Assembly (NCBI GenBank): GCA_020628645.1
Contig: JAHDES010000007.1
Span: forward strand, 62,001 to 126,000
Length of the DNA stretch: 64,000 bases
Source: Saprospiraceae bacterium
Lineage (GTDB): Bacteria > Bacteroidota > Bacteroidia > Chitinophagales > Saprospiraceae
Direction: 5' to 3'
Shown here: positions 24,165 to 31,220 of the stretch, piece after piece
Numbering within the stretch: position 1 is the first letter of the stretch
How the letters are laid out: the number at the start of each line of letters is the position of its first letter
The notes under the pieces: generated by a model
Seen by the model: the letters and a program-made list of their open reading frames with translations, nothing else
The model's database searches: none
What the model was told of the DNA's origin: nothing
Position numbers and translations under genes: made by a program

Positions 24165-24529
24165 TAACCTCAGTCTATCCACCCAAAAATGTTCGTTTCA
24201 GTCTTCTGACTGAAGCACATTATCCTTACACGTCTCTGACGTGAGTATCGTATAAGACCATCACGTCAAAGACGTATAGGCTAACAACAAGTTTCAGGTA
24301 CAAACTGAAACTACCATACTTGGGTGATGGTATTATAGAAGCGTTCATTTTTATAAAGGAATCAATGAAAACTTGCACTTGCACTTGCCACTTATACGCA
24401 ATTGAATAAGTGGTTTCGTAAATCACACCAAAAACGTATAATGCCGATTTGGCAAAATCATAAATTATATACGAAAGGATTTTGTTAAAACGGTATTACA
24501 TTTTAATTTTCATTATTATTTTGATTGTA
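24165..24529. repeat. Intergenic region with four micro-hairpins and a dispersed repeat
   Basis: Perfect short stem-loops occur at 24197-24214 (TTCAGTC-TTCT-GACTGAA), 24229-24243 (CACGTC-TCT-GACGTG), 24263-24275 (ACGTC-AAA-GACGT) and 24291-24311 (GTTTCAG...CTGAAAC). The right half (24395-24496) is a copy of the repeat found at 53531-53661. No coding gene is supported. Confidence 0.7.
24395..24496 (+). repeat. Dispersed structured repeat, copy 1
   Basis: It shares ACGCAATTGAATAAGTG, TTTCGTAAATCACACC and then ATAAATTATATACGAAAGG with the reverse complement of 53531-53661. The end forms a hairpin in which TTTGGCAAAATC faces GATTTTGTTAAA; the two differences from the other copy still allow G-U pairs in RNA. 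It lies between a DUF4157 gene and the convergent gene ending at 24530. Confidence 0.7.
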
Positions 24530-25057
24530 TCACCAGCCCATCGGGCGAAAATGAATCGCAAAACTTTTAAAGACGAGTTGGTCTCGATCAATTTGGCGGC
24601 GCTCGAATTCGATGGGTTCGATATAGGCGAAATTACCATCTTCTTTTTCAGAGAATTTGCCATGAAAGCGGCAACTTATTTTATCCACAAAGATGGAGCG
24701 GATATTGGCAAAGGTAAAGGAGCTCGTCATCGTTTCTTCTACAAATTCGAGCGTATACGCACCAAAGCGTTGCTCCACATCGGATAGGCGGACCACTTGT
24801 TTGGGGAAGGTGAGAATGAGTTCTTCGGGTGTATTGGGATCATTTTTGGAAGTGATGATTCTGATTTGTTTGAGGACAGGATCAAAGGGTGGGATGATGA
24901 TTGTCCCCAATTCAGGTACCACTTCTCGTTTCGACCATAATTCTACTAGCATCTCTGTGGTAGGTTTTGCCTTGGAGTATTTTTCAAAAAAATGGCATAA
25001 AATATAAAAAGGATCAAGCGTACGGATGAGATTGCGTTCGTGAGAGATAGAATACAT
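24530..25057 (-). CDS. Hypothetical protein
   Basis: A 175-residue protein if started at the ATG at 25057 (MYSISHERN...); an upstream start at 25090 would add an 11-residue hydrophobic piece. I do not recognise a domain. The sequence alternates short strands and helices: LDPFYILCHFFEKYSKAKPTTEMLVELWS, then GTIIIPPFDPVLKQIRIITSKNDPN and a C-terminal SISFERRQ-like charged end (IEPIEFERRQIDRDQLVFKS). There is no signal peptide. It lies 71 bp downstream of the next leftward gene, so the two may form a small operon between the DUF4157 genes and the eCIS ATPase. It may be an eCIS accessory protein, but this is only neighbourhood inference. Confidence 0.6.
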   Translation of the reverse strand: MYSISHERNLIRTLDPFYILCHFFEKYSKAKPTTEMLVELWSKREVVPELGTIIIPPFDPVLKQIRIITSKNDPNTPEELILTFPKQVVRLSDVEQRFGAYTLEFVEETMTSSFTFANIRSIFVDKISCRFHGKFSEKEDGNFAYIEPIEFERRQIDRDQLVFKSFAIHFRPMGW

Positions 25058-25128
25058 AATCGTAAAAGCTAGTGAAATTCTAAGATACAATTAGTCTAGG
25101 AAAATGTAAATCAAAATGCCAATGATTT

Positions 25129-26193
25129 TTATCGAGTTGCTTGTTCTGGAACAAATTGCTCATCTGAAATAGGCGAGGCATCTTGCTCGTCAACGACTGG
25201 AATAGGATGAGGCGATAGTGCATTGACGGTCAGAATTTGGGTGAGGGTTTTGCCTAGTCCTATACCACTAAATTTTAAGGCAACGATTTTTTCGGCCATC
25301 CACATTTTACTCCCCTTCTGCCCTATTCGTTCTTGATTTAAATACAATTCATCAATTCCATACGATTGCCATTGTACCAAAACCTGATCGCCTTCTTTGA
25401 CCCAGTAATGCGCTGTATCTGTATATTGTTCTACTAAAGCTGATTTCATCATCCCCTTTTCATCCACTAAAAATAATTCTAGTTGTAAAATGGGATCTTG
25501 GGCTACTGAAAGACAAACCTCTTTCGATTCAGAACGGTTTGCATGATAGGCGATTAAGCGATAATTGGTTGATTGCTCAGGATATAAAATACAACTACCT
25601 TTCAGACTTGTTTGTTCCAAAGTAGGTTGCCATTCGATGCGATCATATTGGCTCGCATCCCACTGCAATGTTACGGCTTCTCCTTTTAAGATGTGTTGCT
25701 GTGAAATAGAAAATTGTAGTTGTGGCGTACGTATTTCTGAGGCTTGTTTTTTAGACCCTGAAGGAGCAGATGGTAGTGCTAGAGGAGCAGTAGGTGCAGC
25801 AATAGAATTGGCTTTTCCTTTTTCAAAAAGTAATTGAAATTGTTGTTGATATTGATAAATTAAAGCAGCTTTATCTCTAAAATAAGTGTGGTATTCATCC
25901 TTAGAAGTTAAACCGGGATAGACTAAGATGTTTTTTTGATCAATAATCCAAAAGGAATTTTTTATGGACTTGGCATCTGTCCAGATCAAGGTGTTTTGTC
26001 CAGTTGGTACTACATCAGCAACTACTTCTTGTAGCTCATTTTGTACCACAATATCTACAGACAATCCTTTTTCTTTTTGGTGCAATAGGGTTAACAGGCT
26101 TGGTATACTAGCTTGATCTGTAAGTACAGCTTGAATATGGCGTTCTGCTGCTTGTAGTGCCTGTTGAATCGTTGTGATATTAAGATTATCCAT
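25129..26193 (-). CDS. Hypothetical protein with two Ig-like beta domains
   Basis: A 354-residue protein without a signal peptide. Residues 1-125 form a mixed domain (VVADVVPTGQNTLIWTDAKSIKNSFWIIDQKNILVYPGL), followed by a Pro/Ala/Ser-rich linker (about 130-150). Then come two Ig-like beta modules. The first is FSISQQHILKGEAVTLQWDASQYDRIEWQP, with the cytosine-less Ig pattern 'GE-x-V-x-L-x-W', ending NYRLIAYHA; the second is GDQVLVQWQSYGIDELYLNQE. This pattern, 'potential/electron-like W in strand C', is common in bacterial surface and phage-like accessory proteins. The role is unknown; it might be an eCIS-associated binding protein or cargo, judging only by location. Confidence 0.65.
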   Translation of the reverse strand: MDNLNITTIQQALQAAERHIQAVLTDQASIPSLLTLLHQKEKGLSVDIVVQNELQEVVADVVPTGQNTLIWTDAKSIKNSFWIIDQKNILVYPGLTSKDEYHTYFRDKAALIYQYQQQFQLLFEKGKANSIAAPTAPLALPSAPSGSKKQASEIRTPQLQFSISQQHILKGEAVTLQWDASQYDRIEWQPTLEQTSLKGSCILYPEQSTNYRLIAYHANRSESKEVCLSVAQDPILQLELFLVDEKGMMKSALVEQYTDTAHYWVKEGDQVLVQWQSYGIDELYLNQERIGQKGSKMWMAEKIVALKFSGIGLGKTLTQILTVNALSPHPIPVVDEQDASPISDEQFVPEQATR

Positions 26194-26493
26194 CTGGTTT
26201 TATATTAAAACTTTTTAATATGTTTACAAAATATATTTTTCTTTGTTTCAAAACGGAATGAATTTATAAGTAGTGGGGCACGAATAAATTTACATTCTCA
26301 ATTCCTCGAATTAGCTCAATTAACGTCATTTTCAACGACTTACCTGTCCGCCATGACAGGCGGGTAATTTTCACTATTTCAAGGAAAGTAAATTTATTTT
26401 CTCCGCGTGCCTAAGAGACAAAGACAGGGCAATTTTTGGGTATAAAATAGAAATGGCTATATTCGCAAAATTTTCTAGTTCAATTATTATAAA
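26194..26493. repeat. Intergenic region with a 135-bp inverted-repeat element
   Basis: The gap separates divergent genes. It contains the element at 26277-26411 and no ORF. Both promoters must lie here, but no box was assigned. Confidence 0.5.
26277..26411. repeat. MITE-like element with terminal inverted repeats and a REP core
   Basis: The left end GGCACG-AATAAATTTAC (26277-26293) is repeated inverted at the right end (26388-26411, GTAAATTTATT then CGTGCC, with a 7-bp insertion). The centre holds a REP-like palindrome at 26343-26364 (CCTGTC-CGCCAT-GACAGG followed by CGGG). It could fold into one large hairpin. Confidence 0.55.
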
Positions 26494-27354
26494 ATGCAGA
26501 CCAAGACGATACGATTAGGTGGTGTACCCGAACATTTCAATTTACCCATTCATCTTGCCATAGAAGATGGAAGTTTTGCAAGTCGAGGGGTCAATTTAGA
26601 ATGGACGACCTTTAAAGGAGGAACAGGACAAATGACCAAAGCACTACGAGCAGGCGAAGTAGATGCGTGTATTTTATTGACAGAAGGTATCATTAAAGAT
26701 ATTATTGCTGGAAGTCCTACCAAAATTATTTCTGGCTATATTAATACGCCACTGATTTGGGGAATTCATACAGGTGCAAAAAATGAATTGTCTCGGCACA
26801 GCGACATCTACGACAAACAATATGGTATCAGTCGATTTGGCTCAGGCTCTCATCTTATGGCAATAGTAGATGCCACTTTTCACGACCATAAAATTGATAA
26901 AGAACAATTTACCATCATAAAAAATCTTGAAGGGGCTTTAACTTCTCTTACGGAACTTTCTACAGATGTTTTTTACTGGGAAAAATACACCACCAAGCCC
27001 TATGTTGATAGCGGGCAATTGCGTCGTGTGGGAGAATTCGTTACACCTTGGCCTTGCTTTATGATTGCTGCTACTGAAGAGGTTTTGGAGCGAGAACCCG
27101 AAAGTATGATTCGTATGTTGCGAACGATACACGATAGTTGTGATCGCTTTATGCAATCCGATGAAAATATTGCATTGGTAGAACAGCGTTATGGACAAAG
27201 GCGTAAAGATGTAGAACGATGGTATCACTCCACAGAATGGGCCATTCACGGTTGGGTAAGTGATAAAATGCTACGCTCCGTTGTACATAATTTAAAAGTA
27301 GCCGAGATTGTCGATGAAGCTGCACAGCTACCTGATTTGGTTTGGAAACGATAA
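26494..27354 (+). CDS. Signal-less NMT1/THI5-type substrate-binding protein
   Basis: A 286-residue protein with the fold pattern of ABC substrate-binding proteins of the NMT1/SsuA type: TIRLGGVPEHFNLPIHLAIEDGSFASRGVNLEWTTFKGGTGQMTKALRAGEVDACILLTEG, then YGISRFGSGSHLMAIVDA and a C-terminal helical part with RMLRTIHDSCDRFMQ. There is no signal peptide or lipobox, and no permease or ATPase gene is near. This fits the soluble cytosolic members of the family, some of which are enzymes or sensors rather than transporters. It converges with the eCIS ATPase gene, only 3 bp apart. The function is unknown; thiamine-precursor or sulphonate-like ligands are typical of the fold. Confidence 0.75.
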   Translation: MQTKTIRLGGVPEHFNLPIHLAIEDGSFASRGVNLEWTTFKGGTGQMTKALRAGEVDACILLTEGIIKDIIAGSPTKIISGYINTPLIWGIHTGAKNELSRHSDIYDKQYGISRFGSGSHLMAIVDATFHDHKIDKEQFTIIKNLEGALTSLTELSTDVFYWEKYTTKPYVDSGQLRRVGEFVTPWPCFMIAATEEVLEREPESMIRMLRTIHDSCDRFMQSDENIALVEQRYGQRRKDVERWYHSTEWAIHGWVSDKMLRSVVHNLKVAEIVDEAAQLPDLVWKR

Positions 27355-27357
27355 CTA

Positions 27358-28698
27358 TTATCGCATAATACGCCCTTCTTTTAAGAACTCTTTTTGAATA
27401 CCTGCTAGAATATCTTTCTGTTCAATGACGGGCTTTGAACGCGTAAGTGCCATCAGACAGCAATATTGTACTACATTCATAATTTCGGCGCCAGACAATT
27501 CATATTTCTGAGCAATTAAATTGAGCGATACATTGGTATGTAATTTTACCATTGGAGGAAATCCTTTTTGCCACAACTGTAAACGTTCTTTTGATTTTGG
27601 CAATGGAAAATGAATGATGGATTGAAATCGTCGGATAAAAGCATCATCTATATTATTCCTAAAATTGGAGGCTAAAATCACCATTCCATTGTAGCCTTCT
27701 ACTCGTTGAAGAAGATAAGCTGTTTCTTGATTGGCATATTTATCATGGGCATCTTTTACATTGGTTCGTTTGCCAAATAAAGCATCAGCTTCATCAAAAA
27801 AGAGAATCCAATCTTTATGTTCTGCTTTCGCAAAAAGTTGGGCTAGATTCTTTTCGGTTTCTCCGATAAATTTAGAAACGACCATAGAAAGATCGATCTT
27901 AAAGACTTGCTTTTGAGTATATTTTCCTAGAAGCGTGGCAGTTAAAGTTTTTCCTGTCCCCGGAGGGCCATAGAATAAAACCCGATAACCTGGTTTTAAT
28001 TTTTTGCGCATCCCCCACTCTTCTAGAAGCGTTTTATGATGTTCGATCCAAATTTCTAATTCTTTGATTTGATTGAGGGTATCTTCATTTAAGACGAGAT
28101 CCGACCATTCTAAATCTGTATGGAGTAATTGTGCAGGAAATTTAGTGCTAAATTTAGGAAGTCTAAATTTACCTTGTGTAAATAACTCTACATAATCATT
28201 GGCAAGTATAATTTTTCCAGCGGCACGCGGTTCGCCTGTGGGGGCGTCTTCAATACTTAAAATTTGATGTTTGGCAAAGAAATGTTCTTCATTAAATAAT
28301 TCTAAGTACTTAAAACGTTCTTCCATATTGCTTCCTGCCAAAATGAAAAGGATCGTTTCCATAGTAGGCAAAAATCCACGAAAATTCTTCCCTCTTACGC
28401 CCCCAATTTGCGGAAAATCACCTGCTTTAGGCAAGTGTTGTTGGATAATGTTATCGAAAAAATGAGGTTGTACATGTGGTACGAGCGCGATTAATAAGGT
28501 AATGTATTCAGCATCGTTTAATTGGTGGGTGCGCAAAAATTCTGTAAAAGCTGTATTGGAGCCATTCAAATACGGTTTATTTAGCAACTCCATAGAGAAG
28601 AGGTCGGAACGCTCTATTTCGTCTTTAATTCTTACTTTAATAATATTTTCTAGAAAAGAAAATGATAACTGAATATAGGGTATAGTTGTTTGAATCAT
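27358..28698 (-). CDS. eCIS AAA+ ATPase (Afp15/Pvc15-like)
   Basis: A 446-residue AAA+ protein. The N-terminal 200 residues are a helical, family-specific region. The ATPase core has Walker A GPPGTGKT (244-251), Walker B ILFFDEAD (299-306), a sensor-1 Asn in VILASNFRNN, and arginine fingers in FIRRFQ. This matches the AAA ATPases encoded in nearly all eCIS loci (Afp15/Pvc15), thought to act in assembly, cargo loading or disassembly of the particle. It is the most downstream eCIS-type gene of the leftward series, 405 bp after the CHAT gene. Its sequence is more like eCIS ATPases than ClpV or FtsH. Confidence 0.85.
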   Translation of the reverse strand: MIQTTIPYIQLSFSFLENIIKVRIKDEIERSDLFSMELLNKPYLNGSNTAFTEFLRTHQLNDAEYITLLIALVPHVQPHFFDNIIQQHLPKAGDFPQIGGVRGKNFRGFLPTMETILFILAGSNMEERFKYLELFNEEHFFAKHQILSIEDAPTGEPRAAGKIILANDYVELFTQGKFRLPKFSTKFPAQLLHTDLEWSDLVLNEDTLNQIKELEIWIEHHKTLLEEWGMRKKLKPGYRVLFYGPPGTGKTLTATLLGKYTQKQVFKIDLSMVVSKFIGETEKNLAQLFAKAEHKDWILFFDEADALFGKRTNVKDAHDKYANQETAYLLQRVEGYNGMVILASNFRNNIDDAFIRRFQSIIHFPLPKSKERLQLWQKGFPPMVKLHTNVSLNLIAQKYELSGAEIMNVVQYCCLMALTRSKPVIEQKDILAGIQKEFLKEGRIMR

Positions 28699-29103
28699 TT
28701 TTTGAGGTTGAAAAACTTTCGCAAAAAAAAATTAAAAAATTATCCTTGAAGTGATTATTTAAGCTATTCTACGTAATTCTTCATCACGTTTATCTCTTAG
28801 ATTTTCATATGTTTAAAAATTATCTGAGGCTACGCAAAATGCAGCTAAATTTCTGCACAGATGTAACCACTTCGTTCTCGCATAATATTTCCTGTCCGCC
28901 CTTTATGGTTTTGAGATGACAGGCGGATTTAATCATTCCCTTGTGTGATATTATGATTAATAAATATCATGCTCGTTTCATTAAATATTTTTATCAAACA
29001 TTGCCCTTGTTGAAAAAAATATCATGAATAGCATTTCCTAAAATATGCTTATCATTGTTTTTAATTGATGTGCAATATCCTGATTATTCATTTTGCTTCA
29101 ATT
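28699..29103. other. Non-coding gap with a REP-like palindrome
   Basis: A 405-bp AT-rich gap between the CHAT gene and the AAA gene. It contains one REP-like palindrome (28891-28926: CCTGTCCGCC, 17 bp, GACAGGCGG). Nothing else was recognised; a promoter for the ATPase gene is likely. Confidence 0.5.
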
Positions 29104-30009
29104 TCAGATATCTAATTTTTCTCCATCCAACCATAGTTCAGGCGTATTAGCATCACTTAGATTCGCTGCGATATTTATCATAGCAATATCGTATGCAAAT
29201 TCATAGTCATTTCCTTCTCCTAAACTCTGATAAAAGCCTACCGCAAAATTTATTGCTGCCTCATCCCCTACTTCTTTATTCATGCCCACTACATAAATGC
29301 CATGTTTACTTATGACCTCCGCTTGCTCATAAGAAAAACAAGCATTTAAGACGACACATTTTACTTTATCTTTAAACCTTCTGAAAAGTCGATTAAGTCC
29401 ATTTGTTGGGAAATACACTGCCTCCCCAACGGCATCTTCTACCATAATTCCTTCTTCTCCTGTGCCATGTCCTGAGAAATGCACGATTTCAGGATTTTGT
29501 TGTTGCATAGCTCTTGTAATCGTAGGAATTTGTACTGCTGATTCACTCTCTAAATCAAATTGATCTCGATCAGTAGACAAAGCCAAACTATCCTTGATTT
29601 TTCGTAATTCTTCTCCTAATCTCAACGGATCGGCATCTTTAGGATTGGCACTTAGAAATAAAATTTTACGGATTTGAGAAGCTGTAGTAACACTACTATT
29701 CCCCTCAGTACTCGACGCTGTATTTTCTGGAATTTCAACATCATTTCCAGTTTCTGGAAGACGTTCAATAATCTGCGTAAGCGCGTAATTTAATCTAGCT
29801 ACTGCAATATCATAATCACTTTTTGAGATTAATTTTTTTACAAAGTAATCATGATGATTTCGATTAAAAGATGCTGTTTGCATTAATAAATCATTTTCGA
29901 GATAGCGATCTTTCCCCTTAACATAGGTAGAAAGGCTTTGCAAGGCTTCTTTTAATTTTACTCCAGCAATCAATGGGTTGACTAAATCCGTTATTTCCTG
30001 TTTTGTCAT
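29104..30009 (-). CDS. EAD11-like plus CHAT caspase-like protease
   Basis: A 301-residue two-domain protein. Residues 1-85 match an effector-associated domain of the EAD11 type (MTKQEITDLVNPLIAGVKLKEAL, then SDYDIAVARLNYALTQIIERL). After a Ser/Thr-rich linker (about 90-112), residues 113-300 are a CHAT protease domain. It has KILFLSANPKDADPLRLGEEL, the catalytic His181 in VHFSGHGTGEEG, and Cys224 in VVLNACFSYEQAE. The caspase-like dyad is intact. EAD-CHAT proteins are predicted components of bacterial immunity or signalling networks where EADs recruit partners. Here it lies among eCIS genes, where it could process cargo, act as an effector, or guard against phage. No signal peptide is present. 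Confidence 0.88.
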   Translation of the reverse strand: MTKQEITDLVNPLIAGVKLKEALQSLSTYVKGKDRYLENDLLMQTASFNRNHHDYFVKKLISKSDYDIAVARLNYALTQIIERLPETGNDVEIPENTASSTEGNSSVTTASQIRKILFLSANPKDADPLRLGEELRKIKDSLALSTDRDQFDLESESAVQIPTITRAMQQQNPEIVHFSGHGTGEEGIMVEDAVGEAVYFPTNGLNRLFRRFKDKVKCVVLNACFSYEQAEVISKHGIYVVGMNKEVGDEAAINFAVGFYQSLGEGNDYEFAYDIAMINIAANLSDANTPELWLDGEKLDI

Positions 30010-30252
30010 CTGTGGTATTTTTGTTGATATGTATTGATAAAAACTAAATATCGTTTTTTTTCAACACATAAGTAGTCTTAGGGGATTATTTGGGCAGAAA
30101 AATTTTCAGAAAGAGATTAAAATAAAGCTTCAAACGCCCGCCTGCCGTTATTTAAAAAATTGGTGTCGGGCAGGCTTCATTCTGTTGCTATTTCAGCTTT
30201 TTTGTTAATCTCAAAATTTTTGCCCCAATAATTAACACCCCTTACTTAACAA
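30010..30252. other. Non-coding gap with a REP-like hairpin
   Basis: The 243-bp gap contains a strong hairpin at 30135-30175 (CGCCTGCCG with CGGGCAGGC, followed by a T-containing tail), probably a terminator for the small DUF4157 gene. No ORF is supported. Confidence 0.55.
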
Positions 30253-31044
30253 TTATTCTTCTCCAATAATTTCTGAGGACTCATTTTTATTATATTTTCC
30301 TTGATGCTGAACTGGAGAAGGAGTTGCTTTCGCTGTCTTTTGGACGGTGTCCTTGTTTTGCTGAACAACATGCGTTAGTTCATGTGCAATAAGGCGTTGT
30401 CCTTCGCTGGTTTCAGGTCGAAATTTTCCAGCATTAAAATAAATATCTTTACCCGTCGTAAAAGCTTGAGCACCTAGTTCTTGATTCATTTTATTTGCAT
30501 CTTGATCGGTATGAATAGAAACATCATCTAATTTTCGACCAAATGAATGCTCCATTTTCGTTTGGGTTTGATCAGGCAATTTTGTCCCCTTTCCTTTTTT
30601 CTGTTCTATCTTATTACTCAAAGCAGTACTAGCTGTTTTAGGGCTATTGGTGGTTGCTTTTCGCTGAACAGCACTCATTTCTTCTTCATTTTCAGAAGCG
30701 TCAGATTTTTCTTGAATTAGTTTATCCCGTTCTGTTCGTTGTTCTGCGGTGGCTAATTTTTCATCTTCCTGAGGAGTAGCCAAGCTTGTTCGTTGAATAC
30801 TGCTAATTTCCTTTTCTTGAATAACTGGAGTTGTACTTGATGAATCGACGACGGTATTGGCTACGGCATCTGCTTCTTTTTCGTATTGATCATTGGGTTC
30901 TCCAACCGTCAACTTTGTTTGAAAAAATGCCCCTTCTTCTTTTGCTTGAATGGGATTATTGTTCGTTTTTGAAAAAAAGGCGGTGTCATTTTTTTCTGAT
31001 GAATAATTATTTTGATGTGCTGGATATTTTTCTAAATGTTCCAT
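30253..31044 (-). CDS. Small stand-alone DUF4157 protein
   Basis: About 263 residues from the ATG at 31044. An in-frame start at 31113 would place 23 residues inside a repeat element and is unlikely. The N-terminal part has FFSKTNNN and FFQTKLTVGEPNDQYEKEADAVA (about 41-62), the same block as in the 1585-residue effector. The C-terminal part has FGRKLDDVSIHTDQDANKMNQELGAQAFTTGKDIYFNAGKF and HELTH at 221-225, followed by VVQQ. There is no payload after the core, which ends about 35 residues later. It may be a free peptidase, a loading tag or a chaperone for other cargo. It lies at the end of the leftward eCIS operon. Confidence 0.82.
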   Translation of the reverse strand: MEHLEKYPAHQNNYSSEKNDTAFFSKTNNNPIQAKEEGAFFQTKLTVGEPNDQYEKEADAVANTVVDSSSTTPVIQEKEISSIQRTSLATPQEDEKLATAEQRTERDKLIQEKSDASENEEEMSAVQRKATTNSPKTASTALSNKIEQKKGKGTKLPDQTQTKMEHSFGRKLDDVSIHTDQDANKMNQELGAQAFTTGKDIYFNAGKFRPETSEGQRLIAHELTHVVQQNKDTVQKTAKATPSPVQHQGKYNKNESSEIIGEE

Positions 31045-31071
31045 ATTTTCTAGATTAAATGAATAAACTTT

Positions 31072-31195
31072 GTACAGGACAAAACCAAAAATGGATGTTC
31101 TTTTTTTGAGCAACGCAATAAATTACGTTGGAGAAAATATTGTTTCAAGGTGGTTTTAACCCCTTGTTTTTATTAACAACATTTTTATCCTGTAC
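31072..31195. repeat. MITE-like repeat, copy 2, with terminal inverted repeats and flanking direct repeat
   Basis: The 124-bp element starts GTACAGGACAAAA and ends TTTTTATCCTGTAC, which are inverted repeats. The interior has the CAACG...CGTTG hairpin shared with copy 1. The 12-bp word TAAATGAATAAA lies on both sides (31056-31067 and 31197-31208), like a target duplication. It lies just upstream of the small DUF4157 gene, in the opposite orientation to copy 1 relative to its gene. Confidence 0.7.
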
Positions 31196-31220
31196 GTAAA
31201 TGAATAAATCCAAATTGATT

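Noticed and set aside
24482-24787. A 101-codon plus-strand ORF opposite the hypothetical gene
   Set aside because: It lies antisense to the better supported leftward gene 24530-25057 and begins inside the structured repeat.
31044-31113. N-terminal extension of the small DUF4157 protein
   Set aside because: The extra codons lie partly within the MITE-like repeat; the paralogous proteins start just before the same motif as the ATG at 31044.
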